From positions 310,001 to 374,000 of the forward strand of contig JAESIW010000122.1 of assembly GCA_016802295.1 (NCBI GenBank): a stretch of 64,000 nt of DNA. Reading direction: 5' to 3'. The stretch comes from Brachionus rotundiformis (Eukaryota; Rotifera; Eurotatoria; Ploima; Brachionidae). Below are positions 57,601-64,000 of the stretch, piece after piece (within the stretch, counting starts at the first letter, position 1; each line of letters opens with the position of its first letter). The notes under the pieces are model-generated. The model did no database searches. It saw only the letters and a list, made by a program, of their open reading frames with translations, and was not told where the DNA came from. A program made the translations under genes and the position numbers.

Positions 57601-59417
57601 TAATCTACTGAGATAAGCAATGAGCACTAAATGCCGGACTTAATTAGTTTTTTTGTTGTTGTTGTTGTTGTTGAATAGTGGGCATAGAATCAAAGAGATG
57701 GATATTTATTATTCAAGTTTTGAATGCCACCAGACTCTTACTCTTTTCTTAAAAACATATCTATAAAAATGAATAAAATTAATTAATTTCAATTAATGGT
57801 CGGTTTGGTTGTGTTGTTAAAAGAGAAAGAATAAAAGAGAGAATATGAATGAATGATGTAGCAGCGAAGCGATTGGCGTAGGCTAACCGTGAATTATTGA
57901 CAATGCTGGTTTATAGTCAATTAGTGCTAGAACGCAAATAAGCTCGGTCTATTTGCAAACATTGCTAATTTATATGAAGAGTTATCACCAATGATAATTA
58001 TCTTTTCATTATTGTTTTATTTGATTATTCTAATTAGGCGATCACTTGAAATGCAGCCTCGGAGAGAAAGAACATACACTGACAAGCATTTATTAGATCT
58101 CGTTTCGAGACGATCATTCTTTCTGACGGCAACCTTGGGACAAATTCTCTAATCACCTTTTAACCATTAGCATATCTCTAAATTAAAACTTAATGGACAT
58201 TCATTTCAAATGTTCCAAATAGTTTATCCAACTAAGCCATAAATCTTCGCATTTGTAATGTTTCATGAAAGGTTCTCCTTTGCTTGCGTTGATTTATTAA
58301 TCTACAAATAACTGTAGCGCAAATTACAGTCAATTTAAATGTCTATGCCCGCACTACTATGATCTCATGCATCTAGAAACTTTCAGCACAGTGATCACTG
58401 ACACAAGAATTATTTTTTAGACTACGAGTGGTCATTTATCATTGAATAAAGCAACTAAGAAATCATTTTTTATCATTTATTATCTAAACCACGCATAATA
58501 TTTAATTTAATAAATTCAAGTTTGAGTTTAAGTCCCATGAACAAATTAAAAGAAATAAAAAGAAAAAAAAACACAATTATTTATAAAAATTTGTCTTTAA
58601 AAGATCATTTAATAAATCATAAAATTTAAAGCAAGCTAAGTTTAATTCTATTTTTAATTTGATTTTGGCCACAATAAATTTAATTGAATCAACTAGACCA
58701 TGATTTTCTTCGATAAATAATTGATCGATTATTGCTAGAGAAGTCTTCAAACTGTAGTCCATTACATCAATTTAGTTGTTTTCTCCACATTATTTAGTTG
58801 TTTGTAAAAGGAGGTATTTTTCTGATCAAAATTTTTTTAGTACAATATTATACTTTCAAATAAAAACAAAATGCTCAATTATTAACTAAATTCGTAATAA
58901 CAGGTGGTCAAAAATGGTTGTCCAAAAATTCATATAGGATAAAAATGATAATGCTATAGATTGCTTTTTTCTGTCTAGTTAACAAGAAGATATGATTAAA
59001 AAAACAAAAAAGACCATTTATGTTTTAATTGAATAACTTTTGGTCTAAGAAAGGTTTCATTTTCAAATTTTGTACACGTATATGATTGATTCTGAACGTT
59101 AACATCTTAATGCAATAGGAATTTTATTTTAAATATTAATATTGAGCCTATTTTAAGCTTTAGTGCTTGTTTTCTTCAAGTTAAAATTTTCTGAGAGAAC
59201 AAGGAGAGTTTAAAAATCAAAGTATTTAGTTTGGAAGCTTAGGGTTTGATATAAATTTGGAAAAATTGACTCTGGTGCATTTTGCAGAGATTTTGCACAT
59301 CATTAGTAGACTTAAACTTTTAATACAGCCTGTTAAATATTGACATGATATCAACTAGATCTGAACTACTGTTAGATAAATTAAACGAGTGGACCACCAG
59401 CAACTATTAGAATATTT
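51630..59417. other. Long gene-poor stretch
   Basis: Almost 8 kb of AT-rich DNA without a frame I can support. A (TTG)n run lies at about 57654-57673. Less AT-rich islands occur near 51840-52300, 53040-53130 and 58040-58140 but have no family signature; the minus-strand frame at 51925-52140 is the longest and has no start context. Regulatory DNA, non-coding RNA or decayed transposons are all possible. Confidence 0.35.
59271..59312 (-). repeat. Fragment related to the foldback elements
   Basis: The reverse complement, containing AATGATGTGCAAAATCTCTG followed by CAAAATGCA, matches 7299-7340 inside foldback element 1 with few mismatches. The terminal inverted repeats were not found around it, so it is a decayed or partial copy. 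Confidence 0.6.
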
Positions 59418-59730
59418 AAATGACTACCTGACAAACACTCCTGCTCCAAACAAAAAGTTCAACAATTTATTTGAAAATTTTAGAAAAACTTTTATCTAGT
59501 AAATCGTATAACCTATATTTTACCAATCAACTTTATACTTCTTACTCTCAATTCATTAAATTTATATTGTTTTATCCTGCTATAATCATTTTGGTGCTCT
59601 GGTATATACATAAAGTTTTTCATTTTTAATATTTAATCCAATATTTTAAACGTTAGGCTAAAAAGAAGGACTATGATCCACTCTGACTGGCCTGAGGTTT
59701 TCCTCAAAAAATATTTAAATAAATAAAAAA
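59418..59730 (+). repeat. Dispersed repeat A, copy 2
   Basis: Same unit and orientation as 17311-17590, ending in an AAATAAATAAAA tail. It carries about 30 additional bases after TTCAACAA (TTTATTTGAAAATTTTAGAA region). Confidence 0.8.
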
Positions 59731-60211
59731 TACAACCTGTTGCACTATTTGGCATGTGCAAAATTAGTAAAGTTTTGTACCAAATTTAACAAAACCTGAG
59801 AATCTTCCAGACAAAAGTCATTTCAAATATACAAAAGATCATTGACGAATGTCCGAATTTAAATATTTTCTCTTTACAGAAAGCAAAATCAGTTATTTTT
59901 AATACTTGACCTGTTTAAAATTGTTCAGATAATATTTTGATTTATTTTTAATTAGTTTAAAAAAAAATTTCCGAAATTTTTAATCAATCAAAAGGCAAAA
60001 TAAAATTTATTATTTTTTAATTAGATTAATAAAACAAAACTAAAAGCTAGACAAAAACGAAGTTGTGTGATTATTTCTAAAAAATATTTTGTATCTTTTT
60101 GAAATATATAATAAACAAAATAGGACCAGAATTAATTATTTTCAATGAGCAAATAGCCACACTCAATATACTTAAATTTTCAAACTTTATTTTATCTAAT
60201 AATATATTTTA

Positions 60212-60292
60212 TCACTCAAAACCCGGAGGGTTCTTTTGGACCCTTGAGTTGACTTATCTTTTTAATTTTTATTCCATGATAATAGGCATATT
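60212..60292. repeat. Dispersed repeat B, copy 2
   Basis: CACTCAAAACCCGGAGGGTT...CCCTTGAGTTGACTT...TTTAATTTTTATTCC matches 18211-18290. The right inverted arm seen in copy 1 is missing here. Confidence 0.6.
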
Positions 60293-61233
60293 TTGCAATA
60301 AAAATAAATTAATTTTAATATTTTTTGATTCTAATTATTAGATTGCAAAAAAAATTAATTCGTAAAAGATTATCTTTCCTAAATTTTAAGGCTATATTTT
60401 ATTTTATTCGTAAGTGATAAAAAAATATTTTAATCTTTCATCAAAATTAATTAATTTAGATTATAAAGCCACTTTAAGGTTTTTATTCTATTCTACTTGA
60501 TTAATATTTCTTGTTGCTATTGGAATTCTTAAACTTTAAGAATTAATTATTTTATAATAGGTACGAATTGTTGGATGCTTGGAGCTTGAATACCAATTGT
60601 TTTTTTTTTAAATATTAAACTTGAAATTCCTAACTATTCAATTGTAATAAAATTTTTTGCTCAAACAAATTTTAAAATGTAAAGATAAAAAAGTTTATAC
60701 CCAATATCGATTTCAAATTTATTTAAAAAAATTGCCATATATTGCTTTGTAGATAATTTGAATATAAAACTTGTTCAAGATTCTTTATTCTCAGCTCAGT
60801 AAAATGAGCCTTTTTATTTTTGAATGTATTTAAAATGTGCACAATTTTTACTCAAACTTATTATCTATTGGTATAACTGACTCAAATAAAATATATTGCA
60901 TTGTATTTTTACCATAAAGATAATAATTAATAAGTAAATTGATATCAATAATAGTTTAAAAAAATAAATTTAGGTTTGGAGCAATAATTACATATTTTGT
61001 TATCATTTATAGTAATATATCATAAATGCTAATTTTAAATCTTTTAATAAATATTTAAAAATAATTTTTTTTTTTAAATTAATTAAAAGTGTTAATTGTA
61101 ATTTATCTCAAGGACAAATTAAAACGCATATGAAATAATAAATGCAAATAAATTAAAAAAATTATTTTATTTTTTAATTTAATTAAGTTCTGCTAATGTT
61201 CTTGTAAAAACAAGAGAACAAAATAAAAGAAAA
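60293..61233. other. Spacer upstream of TIPRL
   Basis: AT-rich, no exon or repeat recognised. It must contain the TIPRL promoter. Confidence 0.45.
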
Positions 61234-61989
61234 ATGATGTACAACAAGTCGACCAACTACCAATTTAACAATTGGTACATAGAGACTAACAAGGGTCGTA
61301 TAATGGCAAGCCAAGGTGAACAAAGAGAAAGATATGAGAATGAGATAAGACTGCCGCATTTGCCAGACATGCTTTTTGCTGACAATTATCTTAGACTAAC
61401 TCACAAAGACGGCTTTGGCATCGAATTCAACGCTTTGGACGCACTCAAATTGGTAGATCCATCGGCTGACCTGATCAAGGTGTCAGTGGCCAAAGAATGG
61501 CAGGAGTCAAGAACCGAATGTGAGTTCATCGACAAACTAGTTCACCCTTTTGACTGGACATTTACCACTAATTACAAGGGCTCGTTTATCGGGGACAAAA
61601 CTCTCGCCGTTTCTACCACCTCCGACAGAATTAACATGGAAAAGCTAAAAATACCCGAGACTATTTCCTTCTTTGACGAAGTGTCCCTATTCGATGACGA
61701 GCTCAGTGACCACGGCATTTCGTGTTTAAATGTAAAAATACGCGTCATGCCGACCAGTTTTTACATCCTCCAAAGATTTTTCCTAAGAGTTGACAACGTG
61801 GTCATTCGCTGCTACGATACCAGGCTCTACCACGAAGTCCAGAACAATTTTCTAATCAGGGAATACACTGAGCGTGAAAGTCTGGTCAAAGACCTGGACG
61901 TAACACCTAAAACTTTGAGCAATGTAAACGAGTTATCCACCATGCTTGAGCTCAAAAGTACCATTATAGATAAACTTCAATTTCCCTAA
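61234..61989 (+). CDS. TIPRL: TIP41-like protein (TIPRL), PP2A-type phosphatase regulator
   Basis: Single exon of 251 residues, close to the usual family length. A cytosolic protein that binds PP2A-type catalytic subunits and works with alpha4/TAP42 in TOR and DNA-damage signalling. Family blocks are all present: WYIETNKGRI, LPDMLFADNYLRLTH, GFGIEFNALDALKLVD, KEWQESRTECEF, PFDWTFTTNYKGS, INMEKLK, FFDEVSLFDDEL(S)DHG, and IRVMPTSFYILQRFFLRVDNV. The C-terminal tail is more variable. The ATG used begins the conserved N terminus; a second ATG occurs in the next codon. An (ATA)n run and AATAAA follow at about 62057-62075. ACSF2 copy 2 begins 198 bp after the stop on the same strand. Confidence 0.95.
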   Translation: MMYNKSTNYQFNNWYIETNKGRIMASQGEQRERYENEIRLPHLPDMLFADNYLRLTHKDGFGIEFNALDALKLVDPSADLIKVSVAKEWQESRTECEFIDKLVHPFDWTFTTNYKGSFIGDKTLAVSTTSDRINMEKLKIPETISFFDEVSLFDDELSDHGISCLNVKIRVMPTSFYILQRFFLRVDNVVIRCYDTRLYHEVQNNFLIREYTERESLVKDLDVTPKTLSNVNELSTMLELKSTIIDKLQFP

Positions 61990-62187
61990 ATTTTAAATTA
62001 GTAAAAAAATATTTATTTATTAATTATGTAATTTTATTTTAATTGATTTAAACAAAAATAATAATAATAATAAAAAAATTTTAATTATTGTGGTAGTCTT
62101 TTTTTATTCTCTAACTAAAAATAGATTGTTCTAATTAAAGTATTTAAAATCTGGATAATTTGTGTATTTTATTTTTAAAAATTTGGA

Positions 62188-64000
62188 ATGCTTCTTAAAA
62201 ATTTTAGACCAAATTTATTGCTTTATCAAACAAGGTCCATATCAAAAAAGTATGCAGAGACTTTAGAGGCCACTCTTAGTTCGATCCATCGGGAAGAGCT
62301 TGAGAACACATTGCCAAATATAATTCAGCCAGCTCACGAAAAAATAAGCTACAGAGTCACGGACAACAAAGGACTGCACTTGCTCTATGAGACATTTGGC
62401 AATCGGATAGACCTATTGGCCAAAGTGAAGCCTAATCAAGAATGCTTCATATTTCCATTCAATCATCGGAGACTAACTTTTTTGGAATTGAAGCAAAGAG
62501 TTGATGAATTTGCGCAAAATTTGCTCAATCTTGGCTTCCAAAAGGGAGACCGTTTGGCAATTATGCTGCCCGACATACCAGAGATAAACGTTTCTATTCT
62601 GGCATGTGCATCTATTGGGGTTATAGTTGTCCTAATGAACCCAGCTTATCAGCTGGTAGAGTTGGAATACATGCTCAAAAAGACCAAGGCTAAGGGCTTA
62701 ATAATGATGGAGAGTGTTAAAAATTTTCGTCATTACCAAATACTGTCCCATATTTGTCCAGAGTTGAAAAATTCCATCAAAGGGGGCCTCATATCCAAAG
62801 CATTGCCTGATCTTAGACATGTTATTATGGTCAATTTAAATGGAAAGTATGAATCTCATGTGGACACAAGATTTAAAGGAACTTGGTCTTATGGCGAATT
62901 GGACAAATTTAATTTATCACATTTGCCTAAACCAGAGGTAGAACCAGAAGATCCATTTGTGCTTCTATTTACAGTAAATACCATTTAAAAATTTTATAGC
63001 ATTGAAATAAATATATTTTTAATTAAAATTAAATAAATAATAATTGACAGAAAAAATTACATTTAAATTTTAAGAGTGGGACAACAGGTGTGCCCAAAGC
63101 CGCAGCAGTGAGCCAATTTTCGCTACAAAACACGGTAAATCTCGGCTCAGCAGTTCACGGTTCGTTCACATCTACCCGCATTTTATGCTCACCAGTGCCA
63201 ATTTTCCATAGTAATAAAATATTATTTTAAGAATTTTTTATCTATGATGATTTTTAGCTTTTGGTCTTGTCTTGGGATGCATATCGCCATTAATATTGGC
63301 AAATAAGGTTGTGTTGCCAAATTATGTAAATGATACCCTGTCAACTATAAAATCCATTCAAAAAGAAAAATGCACAGCATTGAATGGTGCACCATTTATC
63401 TACTCTGACTTGATATCTAATCCAAAACGCCATGACCATGACTTATCTTCACTAGAAATCGCTCTAATTGGCGCCTCTAGTTCGCACAGCAAGTTCATCC
63501 AATTGATAAAGAATGAGCTTAAACTAAAAAGCGTAATTATTGGCTATGGGATGACCGAGACGGCCAGTGCTGGTACAATGACCAAAGTATCGGATGTCAA
63601 TGAAAGTGAAAAGCATGCATATGAATCCATAGGTGTTCCTTTTCCATTTACTGAATGCAAAGTTGTGAACCCAAGTACGGGTCGAGTTGTTCCACATGAC
63701 ACTGATGGCGAGCTGTACATGCGAGGCTACCACATTATGAAGTGCTATTGGGATGAGCCGCAGCGGACTTCAGAAGTCAAGGATAAAAATGGATGGTTGA
63801 AGACAGGTGACATAGTTTCAATGGACAAAGATGGCTATTTGTACTTTAAGTCAAGAGCAAGAGAATTGGTAGTTAAAAATGGAATAAATATTTATCCAGT
63901 ATATAAAAATAATTCTTATCTTTAAAAATTTTATTAATTATGTCTTAAGGCTGATATTGAGCGATTTTTGATAATGCATGACTCCATAGCTAATGTATAT
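62188..64000 (+). CDS. ACSF2: ACSF2-like acyl-CoA synthetase, copy 2, 3' end beyond window
   Basis: Exons are 62188-62973, 63075-63210, 63258-63898 and 63950 to beyond 64000. Same enzyme family as the gene at 28606. The N terminus is basic and Ser-rich (NFRPNLLLYQTRSISKKY), suggesting mitochondria. The motifs are intact as far as seen: SGTTGVPKAAAVSQ, PIFH-TFGLVLGC, GYGMTETASAGTM, DGELYMRGYHIMKCYW, KTGDIVSMD, RARELVVKNGINIYPADIE. The catalytic lysine near the C terminus lies outside the window. Of the intron positions only the first (before SGTTG) is shared with copy 1: here the microexon is fused to the next exon, and introns split PIFH-TFG and NIYP-AD, which copy 1 does not have. The paralogues are clearly diverged, not a recent duplication. 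Confidence 0.9.

Noticed and set aside
1..64000. CRISPR array or bacterial contamination
   Set aside because: No regularly spaced repeats, and native-type short introns occur throughout, including in the FAD enzyme gene.

Overview
The window is animal (metazoan) nuclear DNA. It carries spliceosomal introns with GT..AG ends, and families found only or mainly in animals: a receptor guanylate cyclase, MICAL, a paxillin-like LIM protein, a protocadherin, a claudin-like four-span protein and DHX34. The sequence is strongly AT-rich. Most introns are about 48-60 nt, with a few of 0.4-2.5 kb. That compact AT-rich style would fit a small spiralian such as a monogonont rotifer, but this is an inference; nothing in the window fixes the species. 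There are no operons in the bacterial sense, no CRISPR array, and no tRNA or rRNA gene that I could recognise.

Layout. 1-2.5 kb: 3' part of a membrane receptor guanylate cyclase (+). 3.1-4.0 kb: intronless tyrosylprotein-sulfotransferase-like gene (+). 4.0-9.0 kb: spacer with a foldback transposon. 9.0-16.9 kb: complete MICAL (+, 4 exons), with a second foldback transposon and a LINE remnant in intron 1. 16.9-19.4 kb: repeat-rich spacer. 19.4-24.9 kb: DHX34 RNA helicase (-, 9 exons). 25.0-26.8 kb: secreted FAD amine-oxidase/carotenoid-desaturase-like enzyme (-). 28.6-30.6 kb: ACSF2-like acyl-CoA synthetase, copy 1 (+). 30.7-32.3 kb: mobile-element debris. 33.0-37.6 kb: VWA + DUF4537-like protein (+). 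37.8-38.4 kb: claudin-like protein (-). 40.1-41.3 kb: paxillin-like protein (-). 44.3-45.9 kb: SLC16-like transporter (+). 46.2-47.2 kb: unknown secreted glycoprotein (+). 47.2-48.1 kb: secreted N-formylglutamate-amidohydrolase-like enzyme (-). 48.8-51.6 kb: protocadherin (-). 51.6-61.2 kb: gene-poor stretch with dispersed repeats. 61.2-62.0 kb: TIPRL (+). 62.2 kb to the end: ACSF2-like copy 2 (+, runs off the window).

The genes do not form one pathway. MICAL, the paxillin-like protein, the protocadherin and the claudin-like protein all belong to cytoskeleton and adhesion biology. DHX34 acts in nonsense-mediated decay, and TIPRL is a regulator of PP2A-type phosphatases. The two ACSF2 paralogues lie 32 kb apart and share only one of their visible intron positions. 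The least explained items are the unknown secreted protein with seven N-glycosylation sequons and only phase-1 introns, the two secreted enzymes of bacterial-type families, the pair of foldback transposons with 9-bp target duplications, and two coding-looking but interrupted reading frames. Exon boundaries were set by hand from GT/AG sites, reading-frame phase and remembered family patterns; no alignment or search was run.
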